A DNA stretch of 64,000 nt from Cupriavidus sp. 2SB (GTDB taxonomy: Bacteria > Pseudomonadota > Gammaproteobacteria > Burkholderiales > Burkholderiaceae). Positions 32,607 to 40,480 of this stretch are shown piece by piece (the stretch's first letter is position 1; the number at the start of each line of letters is the position of its first letter). The stretch is taken from contig NZ_SCMX01000017.1 of NCBI RefSeq assembly GCF_005503625.1, positions 1 to 64,000 on the forward strand, given 5' to 3'. The position numbers were made by a program, and so were the translations under genes. The notes beneath the pieces are model-generated. The model saw only the letters and a list, made by a program, of their open reading frames with translations, was not told the DNA's origin and did no database searches.

Positions 32607-33140
32607 ATGGACAAGCCCGTGCATCGCCGGATTCTTCACCTTTTCGACCGGTTCGCCGGTGCTGCAACGCGGCAAGCCGGGTCTCCGGCGGCCTTCGTGC
32701 TCGCGTTGTTCGTGGTCGTGGTTTGGGCGATCACAGGGCCGATGTTCGGCTACTCCGAAACCTGGCAACTGGTGATCAACACCGGCACCACGATCGTGAC
32801 GTTCCTGATGGTGTTCCTGATCCAGCAGAGCCAGAACAAGGATTCGGTTGCCGTGCACCTGAAACTCAACGAGTTGCTGGCGTCGCATCGCGAGGCGAGC
32901 AACCATCTGGTGGCCATCGAGGATCTCGACGAGGAAGAACTGCGCCAGTTGGTGGAGTTCTACCGCAAGCTGGCCAAGCTGGCCGATGAAGAGGGCGGCG
33001 TGAAATGCAGCCACTCCATCGACGAAGCGCACCAGAACCACCAGGACAAGATGAAAGCGCAACGGGCACGGCGCGATGATGCGCAGGATATCGCCTCTGG
33101 CAGCCGCACCGGGCGCGCGCCGCAAAAGAATGCCGCATAG
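32607..33140 (+). CDS. Low-affinity iron permease family membrane protein
   Basis: The 177-residue product has two membrane segments (about 27-45 and 55-75: AAFVLALFVVVVWAITGPMFG and the TGTTIVTFLMVFLIQQSQNKD stretch) followed by a soluble region with KLNELLASHREASNHLVAIEDLDEEEL. This pattern is typical of proteins annotated as the low-affinity iron permease (Fet4-like) family; transport has not been shown for most bacterial members. AGGGAGG precedes the ATG. A -10-like TACAAT lies at 32570-32575 and an imperfect sigma-54-like site at 32461-32476. The C-terminal 40 residues are charged and look disordered. Confidence 0.85.
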   Translation: MDKPVHRRILHLFDRFAGAATRQAGSPAAFVLALFVVVVWAITGPMFGYSETWQLVINTGTTIVTFLMVFLIQQSQNKDSVAVHLKLNELLASHREASNHLVAIEDLDEEELRQLVEFYRKLAKLADEEGGVKCSHSIDEAHQNHQDKMKAQRARRDDAQDIASGSRTGRAPQKNAA

Positions 33141-33151
33141 AAGAATGCCGC

Positions 33152-33167
33152 AGGCACGCTTCTGGCA
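33152..33167 (+). promoter_or_regulatory. Predicted sigma-54 promoter upstream of the DUF3182 gene
   Basis: AGGCACGCTTCTGGCA has exact GG-N10-GC spacing and ten of twelve consensus positions. The -12 C lies 76 bases before the TTG start at 33242. Confidence 0.55.
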
Positions 33168-33241
33168 ACGCGTGCAGGGAAACTTCAGCGTAGTCCAACC
33201 CATGTAGTCCAACGCGGCCACAGTCCGCACAGGAGCCCACC

Positions 33242-34447
33242 TTGGCAACGACGGCGACTCCCGAAGCAGTGGCGCACGGCAGGGCGGGCGAGCCTGCGAT
33301 TGCGCCTGACGCAGAACAGCGTACCGACCACCGCGATGTCCGCGTGGTGCTATATGGCCGTGCGAATTTCAACGACCCGGCCAGCCATCAGGGCACCACG
33401 CTCAAGGGTATTGCGGAGCGGGTGGCGCGGCTCGCGGGCTTTCAGTTCGCGGGCAGCTACGATGCCAACACGCATGTGCCCTCGGCAGGGCGCTTCTACT
33501 TCATTCCCGCAGATACGCTGGTGGGCGTAGACACCGCGCGCCAGCTTGGCATCCAGAGCCTTGCCGACCTGTTCGGCGGCGTGGTGCCGCATGCCTTTAT
33601 CGGCACGAAGGCGATCTCGCACGGACTCATCGCACCCGATGCGCGTGCGCCGGAGGGCTGGAGCGAAGAGTTTGCCGCACAGGTGAAGCCGCATGTGCTG
33701 CCCGGCTTCACGGCATTCACGCTCGACGACGCGCGCCGTGCCGCGCTGGCGATGCTCGACGAGGGCGCGGTGCGCATCAAGGAACCTTGCGGGATCGGCG
33801 GGCTCGGACAACAGGTGGTGGCGGACGAGGCGGAACTCGATGCCGCGCTGCAATCCCTCGATGCGGAGCGCGTGGCGGACGAGGGGCTGGTGGTGGAGCG
33901 CAATCTCGACGCCGTGACCACGTTCAGTGTCGGGCAGGTGGAAGTGGGCGGGCTGCAGGCCAGCTATTGCGGCACGCAGGATCTGACGCCGAACAACTCG
34001 GGCCAGCAGGTCTATGGCGGGTCCACACTGCGCGTGGTGCGCGGTACGCTGGAAAACCTGCTGGCGCATCCGATCGAAGCCCACTTGCACGAGGCTGTGC
34101 GCGCCGCCATCGCCTATCACGCGGCGGCAGTGGCGTGCTTTCCCGGCGTGCTGGTGTCGCGCTGCAACTATGACGTGGCGATGGGCACCGCCGGTGGCGT
34201 GCAGCGGCTGGGCGTGCTGGAGCAATCCTGGCGCGTAGGCGGCGCCACGGGCGCGGAGCTGGCAGCGCTGGCCGCGTTCCAGGCAGACCCGGCCTGCGTG
34301 CGTGCCACGGCCTGCACGCGGGAAATCTATGGCGCCAACCCCAAGGTGCCCGAAGATGCCGACGTTTACTTCCAGGGCGAAGACCGCAACGTCGGCGCAC
34401 TGACCAAGTACGCGAGACTGGAGTCCGTATCCGATGGCCACACATGA
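33242..34447 (+). CDS. DUF3182 family protein, ATP-grasp-like
   Basis: The 401-residue product resembles the DUF3182 family. Features that fit an ATP-grasp-like fold are VRIKEPCGIGGLGQQVV (nucleotide-loop-like) and VVERNLDAVTTFSVG in the middle, and PGVLVSRCNYDVAMGTAGG near residue 300. The substrate is unknown. Translation should start at TTG: CAGGAG lies six bases upstream and no ATG is available near the beginning. The last 14 bases overlap the next gene (alpha/beta hydrolase), indicating coupling. It lies behind a predicted sigma-54 promoter at 33152. It is part of the stress island, without obvious metabolic partners. Confidence 0.85.
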   Translation: MATTATPEAVAHGRAGEPAIAPDAEQRTDHRDVRVVLYGRANFNDPASHQGTTLKGIAERVARLAGFQFAGSYDANTHVPSAGRFYFIPADTLVGVDTARQLGIQSLADLFGGVVPHAFIGTKAISHGLIAPDARAPEGWSEEFAAQVKPHVLPGFTAFTLDDARRAALAMLDEGAVRIKEPCGIGGLGQQVVADEAELDAALQSLDAERVADEGLVVERNLDAVTTFSVGQVEVGGLQASYCGTQDLTPNNSGQQVYGGSTLRVVRGTLENLLAHPIEAHLHEAVRAAIAYHAAAVACFPGVLVSRCNYDVAMGTAGGVQRLGVLEQSWRVGGATGAELAALAAFQADPACVRATACTREIYGANPKVPEDADVYFQGEDRNVGALTKYARLESVSDGHT

Positions 34448-35351
34448 AGAATCCATAAAGATCCATACCGATGGAGGCATGATTGCCGGCACGGTGATTT
34501 CACCGGCCACCAAGCTGCCCGGCGTGCTGTTCGTGCACGGCTGGGGCGGCAGCCAGCAGCAATACCTGGCGCGCGCGCGGGAGGTGGCCGGTATCGGCGC
34601 CGTCTGCATGACGTTCGACCTGACCGGGCACGCCGGCACCTCCTCCCAATACGAAACCGTCAGTCGCATGCGCAACCTGGCCGATGTGCTGGCTGCCTAC
34701 GATGTGCTGGTGCGGCATCCTGAAGTGGATCGCAACGCCATCGCCGTGGTGGGCAGCAGCTACGGTGGCTACCTCGCGGCGGTGCTGTGCGAACTGCGGC
34801 CCGTGCGATGGCTGGCGTTCCGCGCGCCCGCGCTGTACATGGACAGCGGCTGGGAGTCTCCGAAGCGGCAACTGCATGTGGATCAGGACCTCGTGGCGTA
34901 TCGCCGCAAGGTGGTGCCCGCCGAGACCAATCGCGCGCTGCGCAGTTGCGCCAATTTCAAGGGTGACGTGCTGGTGGTGGCGTCGCAGCACGACAACATC
35001 GTGCCGCATACGGCGGTACTCAGCTACGTGGATGCCTGCATCCAGGCCAGCTCCATCACGTACCGCGTGCTCAAGGGTGCCGATCACGGGCTGACCACCG
35101 AGGACAGCCAGCGCGCCTACACCAAGCTGTTGCTCGGCTGGCTGCGCGAGATGGTGACCGAGGCACGGACCGGTCCGGCGATTCCCTCGCGTCCGGCGAA
35201 GGCATCTTCCCCGATGGCGGATGCCGACGATGGCATCGATCCGAACAGCGGCGCAGACGCCGCGAAGCAAGCCATGGCCGTGGCCGATGGCGATGAGGAC
35301 GACAACGATCCCCAGCGCATCGCCGCGCAGCCCGCCCGTGCCGCGGAATAG
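34434..35351 (+). CDS. Alpha/beta hydrolase
   Basis: The 305-residue protein has the alpha/beta-hydrolase core: oxyanion region FVHGWGGSQQQY, nucleophile elbow VVGSSYGGYLA, acid region VVASQHDNIVP and a late KGADHGLTTE histidine. This resembles dienelactone hydrolase/peptidase-type serine hydrolases; the substrate is unknown. The C-terminal 60 residues are Ala/Asp-rich and probably disordered (DADDGIDPNSGADAAKQ). It overlaps the DUF3182 gene by 14 bases and has GGAG upstream, so the pair is likely functionally linked. There is no signal peptide. Confidence 0.9.
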   Translation: MATHEESIKIHTDGGMIAGTVISPATKLPGVLFVHGWGGSQQQYLARAREVAGIGAVCMTFDLTGHAGTSSQYETVSRMRNLADVLAAYDVLVRHPEVDRNAIAVVGSSYGGYLAAVLCELRPVRWLAFRAPALYMDSGWESPKRQLHVDQDLVAYRRKVVPAETNRALRSCANFKGDVLVVASQHDNIVPHTAVLSYVDACIQASSITYRVLKGADHGLTTEDSQRAYTKLLLGWLREMVTEARTGPAIPSRPAKASSPMADADDGIDPNSGADAAKQAMAVADGDEDDNDPQRIAAQPARAAE

Positions 35352-35453
35352 CGACGGTTTGCAGGACTTGCAAGTTTGCAGCGAAGATGCGTTTTGAGCC
35401 GGTAATAACTGCAATGCCTGGCGGCATGGCCGGACGCGCACGGGAGCCAGTCG

Positions 35454-36575
35454 ATGGCACGCCTTGTGCGTCTGCGCAGCCACATGAAAGCCGCCACCAC
35501 TCCCGCCGCAGAACAGGATCGTCCGCCAGCCGGTGCGCCCATCGAGGTGGCGTTGCGCAAGATAGGGCTGCATCACGTCGACGACGGCGAACCCGGTATC
35601 ACGCGTCGCCGCAGCGGCAAGGGCTTCGTGTATGAGACGCCCGCAGGCAAGCGCGTGGATGCCGCGACACAGGCCCGCATCGACGCGCTGGCGATCCCGC
35701 CGGCGTACGAATCAGTCTGGGTGTGTTGCGATCCGGCTGGACACCTGCAAGCCACGGGTCGCGATGCGCGCGGCCGCAAGCAATACCTCTATCACGCGGA
35801 CTGGGCCGCGCTGCGCGACGCTGACAAGTACGCGCGGCTGATGGCATTCGGCCATGCGCTGCCGCGCCTGCGGGGCCGCCTGTCACGCGATCTTGCGCGC
35901 AACGGCATGCCGCGCGAGAAAGTGCTGGCTGCCGTGGTGACGCTGCTCGATGCCACGCTGGTACGCGTGGGCACGCCGCGCTATGCCGAAGAGAATCGCA
36001 CGTATGGCCTGACCACGCTGCGACGCAAGCATGTGGCCGTGCGCGGCAGCCGGTTGCGCTTCCAGTTCACGGGCAAGAGCGGCGTCACGCACGATGTGTC
36101 GGTCAACGACGCGCGGCTTGCACGCATCGTACGCAATTGCACCGAACTGCCGGGTCAGAGTCTGTTCAAGTACAAGGACCCCGACGGCCAGGTGCGCGAA
36201 ATCGGATCGGCGGACGTCAACGCTTACTTGCAGGAAGTCACGGGCGGCGAATTCACCGCCAAGGATTTTCGTACGTGGGCCGGCAGCGTGCATGCGCTGG
36301 CGCTGCTGCGCAAGACCGCTGCCGATAGCGAAACCGCGCGCAAGAAGGCGGTGGTCGATGTCATCAAGGAAGTGGCACGCCGGCTACGCAATACGGTGGC
36401 TGTCTGCCGCAAATGCTATGTCCATCCCGATGTGCTGGCCGCGTTCATGACCGACACGTTGCACGCTTTACCGGCACCGCGTGCAGGCGTGCGCCTGCGC
36501 ATGGACGAGGCGCGGCTGCTGGTGTTGCTGGAAGCCACGCTGGCGCCCCCGCGCGCGTCGCGTCGCGCCGCATGA
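35454..36575 (+). CDS. DNA topoisomerase IB, eukaryote/poxvirus type
   Basis: The 373-residue protein relaxes supercoils by a 3'-phosphotyrosine mechanism. It matches bacterial TopIB: GFVYETPAGKRV and IPPAYESVWVC near the N-terminus, HADWAALRDADKY, RVGTPRYAEENRTYGLTTLRRKH, TAKDFRTWAGSVHAL and the C-terminal active-site region TVAVCRKCYVHPDV with the tyrosine. The ATG has GGGAG eight bases upstream; another in-frame ATG ten codons later is possible. It follows the hydrolase by 102 bases with no sigma-54 site of its own. TopIB is an accessory enzyme found near stress genes in several proteobacteria; here it may counter damage or supercoiling changes (inference). Confidence 0.93.
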   Translation: MARLVRLRSHMKAATTPAAEQDRPPAGAPIEVALRKIGLHHVDDGEPGITRRRSGKGFVYETPAGKRVDAATQARIDALAIPPAYESVWVCCDPAGHLQATGRDARGRKQYLYHADWAALRDADKYARLMAFGHALPRLRGRLSRDLARNGMPREKVLAAVVTLLDATLVRVGTPRYAEENRTYGLTTLRRKHVAVRGSRLRFQFTGKSGVTHDVSVNDARLARIVRNCTELPGQSLFKYKDPDGQVREIGSADVNAYLQEVTGGEFTAKDFRTWAGSVHALALLRKTAADSETARKKAVVDVIKEVARRLRNTVAVCRKCYVHPDVLAAFMTDTLHALPAPRAGVRLRMDEARLLVLLEATLAPPRASRRAA

Positions 36576-36590
36576 TCCGTGCGCGATGAC

Positions 36591-36606
36591 CGGCACGCCT
36601 ATTGCA
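36591..36606 (+). promoter_or_regulatory. Predicted sigma-54 promoter, near-consensus
   Basis: CGGCACGCCTATTGCA matches eleven of twelve consensus positions with exact GG-N10-GC spacing. It begins 16 bases after the topoisomerase stop and lies 48 bases before the proposed GTG of the next gene. Confidence 0.6.
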
Positions 36607-36652
36607 TGGTTTCACGCATCAACAACAAGCAGAACGTGCAATCGAGGCCAAG

Positions 36653-37117
36653 GTGGAACACGCAGTCATCAGTTGCCTGCAGGCTGACAGCAGCAGCCCG
36701 GCAATGCATTCTTCGGAAGCCGCCTATGTGTCGCTTCCCGCTGCTGAATCTCTCCCCCCTGACGTGGCGCCACGCGCCCCCACTGCACGGCCACGCGCCG
36801 TGCGTGGGTCCGACGCGCGCCAGACACGCGTGTTGATGCAGGCATTGTGCGAGATGCGGATCGAACTCGGTGGCAACGAGGCGCCGTGGTGTCCGGTGAC
36901 CATGGAAAGCCGACAACTTGCCACCAGGGCGCTGTGGCAGAACCGCGAACGCGCGCTGTATGTGCAACCCGATATCGAACGCGATGTCGAAGCGCGCCTC
37001 GATGCGGGATTCCGCCACGCACGCAACGGCGCATCGCGTGACGCCGCAGCCGAATTCAAGCGCGCCTACCTGCTGCTGTGCTGTGTGCTGGCGCACGCGC
37101 GAGATATCGCACGCTGA
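36653..37117 (+). CDS. Hypothetical protein, 154 residues, start uncertain
   Basis: I do not recognise the family. I propose the GTG at 36653 because GAGG lies five bases upstream and a near-consensus sigma-54 promoter at 36591 would give a leader of about 35 bases. The in-frame ATG at 36704 is an alternative but lacks a ribosome binding site. The N-terminal ~60 residues are Ser/Ala/Pro-rich; the C-terminal half looks helical, with QTRVLMQALCEMRIELGG and an ending in AEFKRAYLLLCCVLAHARD. There is no signal peptide. The opposite strand is also open here, but no signals support it. Confidence 0.5.
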   Translation: MEHAVISCLQADSSSPAMHSSEAAYVSLPAAESLPPDVAPRAPTARPRAVRGSDARQTRVLMQALCEMRIELGGNEAPWCPVTMESRQLATRALWQNRERALYVQPDIERDVEARLDAGFRHARNGASRDAAAEFKRAYLLLCCVLAHARDIAR

Positions 37118-37132
37118 CTGTCGCCGCGCCCG

Positions 37133-37840
37133 TCATGGGCCGATGTAGCCTGGCAGTCCGCGTGCCTTCTTGCTCAGTGCCAGTTGCACGGCGTTTGCCA
37201 GTGCCGTGGCAAAGCCGTGGTGCGTATCGAACGATGGCGCGATGTGCTTGCGGAAGAAGTCGGCCCAGCGGAAATCGGGATAGGCCGCCTTGACCTTGCG
37301 ATAGCCCCCGGACAGTTGCACGAATGCCTCCAGGGTGCGATACGGATCATCGCGCATGCCGTGGATATCGGGCGGCAGTGCCGAGATCGGGCAACGCTTG
37401 CCGTGCTCGTCGTAGGGATGAACCATGTGGTGATCCACCATGTATTTCCAGAACTCGCGCGTGGACAGGTGGCTGAGATCGGCCCGCACGATGGCGGGCA
37501 CCATCACGATGCCCATCTCATGCCACGCGCGTACCCAGTGATGATGGTCCACCACGTAGAGCGATTGCTCCGGGCCAAGAACCACATGGATGCGATGCTT
37601 GTCCAGGAAGGCGGGCAGGTCCGCATGGGAGAGCCGCCGCGTCACGTGGATTTTCTGCTCGACGTGATACTTGCCGACGGTGATCTGCGTGGGCCGCAAA
37701 TGATCCACGGGCACCATCAGCCCCGCGCCCTCGCGCAAGACGCGCTTGCGTTTGCCCTTGCCCGAGGGCTTCTTATCCTTCTTTGACGTCGCGTCCGGTG
37801 TGGCTTTCGGTGTGGATTTGGGTGTGGTTTTTTTCGGCAT
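37133..37840 (-). CDS. ParB-like protein, paralogue of 39426
   Basis: The 235-residue product belongs to the ParB-like (ParBc_2) group. A Lys-rich N-terminal tail (PKKTTPKSTPKATP onwards) precedes a core with VDHLRPTQITVGKYHV, LYVVDHHHWVRAWHEM and HPYDEHGKRCPISALP. The HHH region matches the sulfiredoxin/ParB-type catalytic loop, but activity on DNA is unproven. A second copy without the tail lies at 39426. It is divergent from the SDR gene and has its own predicted sigma-54 promoter at 37876, with 37 bases between -12 and ATG. The Lys-rich tail suggests nucleic-acid binding. Confidence 0.85.
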   Translation of the reverse strand: MPKKTTPKSTPKATPDATSKKDKKPSGKGKRKRVLREGAGLMVPVDHLRPTQITVGKYHVEQKIHVTRRLSHADLPAFLDKHRIHVVLGPEQSLYVVDHHHWVRAWHEMGIVMVPAIVRADLSHLSTREFWKYMVDHHMVHPYDEHGKRCPISALPPDIHGMRDDPYRTLEAFVQLSGGYRKVKAAYPDFRWADFFRKHIAPSFDTHHGFATALANAVQLALSKKARGLPGYIGP

Positions 37841-37875
37841 GGCAAGTCTTGGCGGCTGAGGCAACAACTGGGCGC

Positions 37876-37891
37876 TGCAAGCTTCATGCCT
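37876..37891 (-). promoter_or_regulatory. Predicted sigma-54 promoter of the ParB-like gene
   Basis: The minus strand reads AGGCATGAAGCTTGCA, with exact GG-N10-GC spacing and ten of twelve consensus positions. The -12 C is 37 bases before the ATG at 37840, the same spacing as at 32446 and 37999. Confidence 0.65.
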
Positions 37892-37940
37892 TGCATTGTT
37901 CGCGTGGAGAAGGGAATCCTTGCCATCGCTTGTAACCCCG

Positions 37941-37957
37941 CGTGTAACCGTTACGCG
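37941..37957. promoter_or_regulatory. Candidate activator site shared by divergent sigma-54 promoters
   Basis: CGTGTA-ACCGT-TACGCG matches eleven of twelve positions of the proposed inverted repeat CGTGTA-N5-TACACG. It lies midway between the divergent sigma-54 promoters at 37876 and 37999, about 50-60 bases from each -24 element. Confidence 0.5.
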
Positions 37958-37998
37958 ATGGCGCGGAGTGACGACCCTGCGCCTGTACCAGACGGCGA

Positions 37999-38014
37999 CG
38001 GCACGGATTTTGCG
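37999..38014 (+). promoter_or_regulatory. Predicted sigma-54 promoter of the SDR operon
   Basis: CGGCACGGATTTTGCG has exact GG-N10-GC spacing and ten of twelve consensus positions. The -12 C lies 37 bases before the ATG at 38050. Confidence 0.65.
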
Positions 38015-38049
38015 CCTGGTTTGCGCGATGCCAACTATGAGGAGGGCCC

Positions 38050-38907
38050 ATGTCGACACCGAAGAAAGTGCCGGCCCAGCATCAGTCGCGGCAACCCGGC
38101 GTGGAGGCACACATGGAGCCTCGGCCGGACAGCGGCGCCGACGACTACGTGGGCAGCGGACGATTGAAAGGAAAGGTGGCGCTGGTGACGGGCGGCGACA
38201 GTGGCATCGGGCGTGCGATCGCCGTGGCCTTCGCGCGTGAAGGGGCCGATGTGGCGTTCGCCTACCTGGATGAGCACGAGGATGCGAAGGAGACCGAGCG
38301 CCTGATCGAGGAAGCCGGACAGGGGGCGCTGGCCTTGCCTGGCGACATCGCGGACGTGGCCCAGGCAGACAAGATCGTGGCCGATACCGTGGCGCGCTTC
38401 GGCCGGCTCGACATCCTGATCAACAATGCGGCGGAACAGCATCCGCAGGACGACATTGAAGACGTGACACCGGATCAGGTGGAAGCCACGTTCCGCACCA
38501 ATGTCTTTGCGATGTTCCACGTCACGCGTGCCGCCATGCCCCATCTGGGCAAGGGCGCATCGATCCTGAACACGACCTCGGTAACCGCCTATCGCGGTAG
38601 CGCGCATCTGCTCGACTACTCGGCGACGAAGGGCGCCATTGTCGCGTTCACGCGCTCGCTGGCACTGCAGGTGGTCAAGCGCGGCATACGCGTCAACGGG
38701 GTGGCGCCGGGTCCGATCTGGACGCCGCTGATTCCCTCGACGTTCACGGCGGAGGAAGTGTCGGAGTTCGGCAGCAAGACCCCGATGGGGCGGCCCGGCC
38801 AACCCTTCGAGGTGGCGTCGGGCTATGTCTTCCTGGCCTCGGATGCGGCCAGCTATATCACTGGCCAGATCCTGCACATCAACGGTGGGGAAGTGGTCAA
38901 CGCATAG
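38050..38907 (+). CDS. Short-chain dehydrogenase/reductase, general-stress type (YghA-like)
   Basis: The 285-residue protein is a classical SDR: cofactor motif TGGDSGIGRA, NNAAEQHPQ, catalytic serine in NTTSVTAYRG, YSATKGA with Tyr and Lys, and PGPIWTPLIPSTF. The N-terminal extension of about 40 residues and the late KTPMGRPGQPFEVA fit the YghA/GsiB-neighbour group often induced by general stress; the physiological substrate is unknown. GAGGAGG lies before the ATG. It heads the unit 38050-38944-39426, behind the sigma-54 promoter at 37999. Confidence 0.93.
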   Translation: MSTPKKVPAQHQSRQPGVEAHMEPRPDSGADDYVGSGRLKGKVALVTGGDSGIGRAIAVAFAREGADVAFAYLDEHEDAKETERLIEEAGQGALALPGDIADVAQADKIVADTVARFGRLDILINNAAEQHPQDDIEDVTPDQVEATFRTNVFAMFHVTRAAMPHLGKGASILNTTSVTAYRGSAHLLDYSATKGAIVAFTRSLALQVVKRGIRVNGVAPGPIWTPLIPSTFTAEEVSEFGSKTPMGRPGQPFEVASGYVFLASDAASYITGQILHINGGEVVNA

Positions 38908-38943
38908 CGTTCAAGGTGTGAATTCAACACGGAGGAAACGATC

Positions 38944-39414
38944 ATGTCATCGATAGTTGCCGGGCGTTTCGCGTCCATTCCCGAGGCCGAGCAAGCGGCC
39001 CAGAAGTTGTACGACAGGGGCTTTTCGGTCTGGGATGTGTCGATCATGTCGGTCGATCCCGGTGGCGCGCGCGCACCGGGCGTGCTGCTCGCCGCGCGGG
39101 CCGGCGGCGAGCGCCGGGAAGAAGTGCTGTCCGTGTTGCGCGAGGGGGGCGCCGCGGATTGCGAACGCGCCAAGGGTCATTGGGAAGGCGGACGCTGGAC
39201 CGATTTCGATCCAAAGCGCGCCCCCTCGCTGGTGGATGCCCCGGAGGGCGAATGCTGGCCTGTGCCAGGCAAGCGCGAAACGGCGGATTCCGCCCATACG
39301 AACCATGCCGCCCCGGTCGCCAGGGAGGCCGTGGCGGAAGACAGTACCGGTAACGAAGACCCCGGCAGCGAACTGGAGCACTACGTAGACCGCCAGGTCG
39401 CGAGCCATAACTAG
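38944..39414 (+). CDS. Soluble paralogue of 30894 lacking the membrane segment
   Basis: The 156-residue protein aligns with 30894 in two blocks: the N-terminus (MSSIVAGRFASIPEAEQAA) and a later block (GVLLAARAGGE to ERAKGHWEGGRWTDFDP). The ~60-residue glycine-rich membrane region present in 30894 is missing, so the blocks are joined by DPGGARAP. A polar tail of about 50 residues follows, ending EHYVDRQVASHN. The function is unknown. GGAGGA precedes the ATG; it lies 36 bases after the SDR gene and 11 bases before the second ParB-like gene, so the three are probably one operon. Confidence 0.75.
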   Translation: MSSIVAGRFASIPEAEQAAQKLYDRGFSVWDVSIMSVDPGGARAPGVLLAARAGGERREEVLSVLREGGAADCERAKGHWEGGRWTDFDPKRAPSLVDAPEGECWPVPGKRETADSAHTNHAAPVAREAVAEDSTGNEDPGSELEHYVDRQVASHN

Positions 39415-39425
39415 TCAGGGGGCAT

Positions 39426-40040
39426 ATGTCGCGCAAGGAAATGGCGGAACTCGATACGCTGCGTCCCACGCAGATCACGCTGGGCCTCTACCAGATGCAT
39501 GAGAAGGCGGAGGTCAGCAACAAGCCGCGCAGTGACGCGGCGCGCAAGCGCTTCATGGAAAGTCATCGCATCCAGACCATCGCGGGTCCGGGCGGCGCAC
39601 TCTATATCGCCGATCATCACCACTGGGCGCGTGCGTGGCTCGAACTGGGCTGGGAGTCCGCGCCCGTGGAGGTGATAACGGATCTGAGCAATCTGTCGCC
39701 CGGCAAGTTCTGGAAGCGCATGCGTGCGATGGGGCATGTGCATCCGTATGACGAGCATGGCAAGCGGCTCGAGATCGATGCACTGCCTGCCACGCTGATG
39801 ACGATGCGCGATGATCCGTATCGCAGTCTCGCGGCATTCACGCGCAATGCCGGCGCGTATCGCAAGCCAGGCAATGCATACGGTGACTTTCGCTGGGCCG
39901 CATTCTTCCGTCGTCATGTCGAGGAAGACTTGCAGAGCATCGCAGGGTTTGCGCGGGCAATGACAATCGCCATTCCGCTGGCCCGCAGCAGCAAGGCCAG
40001 GGCGCTGCCGGGTTTTATCGGCAAGTACGTGCCGGAGTGA
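39426..40040 (+). CDS. ParB-like protein, paralogue of 37133
   Basis: The 204-residue protein shares the ParB-like core with 37133: LDTLRPTQITLGLYQMHEK, LYIADHHHWARAWLELG, HPYDEHGKRLEIDALP, then MRDDPYRSLAAF and ALPGFIGKYVPE at the end. It lacks the Lys-rich N-terminal tail of the paralogue. The ATG has AGGGGG five bases upstream. It closes the SDR operon, and a long hairpin follows directly. Two copies of this family within 2.3 kb, divergently expressed from facing sigma-54 promoters, suggests a paired role, perhaps a hetero-oligomer (inference). Confidence 0.88.
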   Translation: MSRKEMAELDTLRPTQITLGLYQMHEKAEVSNKPRSDAARKRFMESHRIQTIAGPGGALYIADHHHWARAWLELGWESAPVEVITDLSNLSPGKFWKRMRAMGHVHPYDEHGKRLEIDALPATLMTMRDDPYRSLAAFTRNAGAYRKPGNAYGDFRWAAFFRRHVEEDLQSIAGFARAMTIAIPLARSSKARALPGFIGKYVPE

Positions 40041-40044
40041 TCGA

Positions 40045-40085
40045 TAAAAAAACACCGCCTCCGCGCATGACGCGGAGGCGGTGTT
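40045..40085 (-). terminator. Strong bidirectional terminator hairpin
   Basis: AACACCGCCTCCGCG-CATGA-CGCGGAGGCGGTGTT is a perfect 15-base-pair stem. The flanking A-run at 40045-40052 becomes the T-run for the minus-strand gene at 40104, while the hairpin also lies just after the plus-strand ParB-like gene. Confidence 0.88.
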
Positions 40086-40103
40086 GTCGTGCGCAGCACC
40101 CTG

Positions 40104-40292
40104 TCAGCTTTTGGATTTGTGCTGCGGCTTTCCCTTCTGGCTGGTACTCGCCATCTTTTTCAGTTCCGTCTCGCTCATCGACTTTGCCATCGACTTCGAG
40201 GCACCCTTGAGCGTACTGGCCTTGCGCTCGCCGCGCTTGGCGGACAACGCCGCGCCTGCGGCCATCTGCTGCGCCTTGGATTTCGCTGGCAT
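40104..40292 (-). CDS. DUF3008 family small protein
   Basis: The 62-residue product begins MPAKSKAQQMAAGAALSAKRGE and is rich in Lys, Ser and Ala. The first 20 residues are typical of DUF3008, a family of small basic proteins of unknown function found in alpha- and betaproteobacteria. AAGGAG lies just before the ATG. It follows the DUF3309 gene by 29 bases and ends at a perfect terminator. Its size and charge would suit a nucleic-acid-associated stress protein, but that is speculation. Confidence 0.85.
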   Translation of the reverse strand: MPAKSKAQQMAAGAALSAKRGERKASTLKGASKSMAKSMSETELKKMASTSQKGKPQHKSKS

Positions 40293-40321
40293 CGCTGACT
40301 CCTTCGAGAAAAATTTGAGAC

Positions 40322-40480
40322 CTATATGCGACCGAGGACCACAAGGATGACGACGATCAGGACGATAAGCCCCAGGCCACCGCTCGGGCCGTAACCCCAT
40401 CCGGAGCTGTAGGGCCATGTCGGCAAGGCACCCAGCAACAGAAGAATAAGAATGATCAGAAGAATGGTACCGATGCCCAT
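40322..40480 (-). CDS. DUF3309 family small membrane protein
   Basis: The 52-residue product (MGIGTILLIILILLLLGALP at the start) has two hydrophobic segments separated by a short WPYSSGWGYGPSGG loop, the standard layout of DUF3309. Function is unknown; members are common in stress-inducible gene sets of proteobacteria. AAAGGAG precedes the ATG. It is first of a two-gene unit with the DUF3008 gene. I found only a weak sigma-54-like sequence upstream (40529-40544, seven of twelve positions) and do not call it. Confidence 0.88.
   Translation of the reverse strand: MGIGTILLIILILLLLGALPTWPYSSGWGYGPSGGLGLIVLIVVILVVLGRI

Noticed and set aside
36599-37096. A minus-strand open frame of 165 codons opposite the hypothetical gene at 36653
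   Set aside because: The plus strand has a sigma-54-like promoter and a plausible ribosome binding site; the minus frame has neither.
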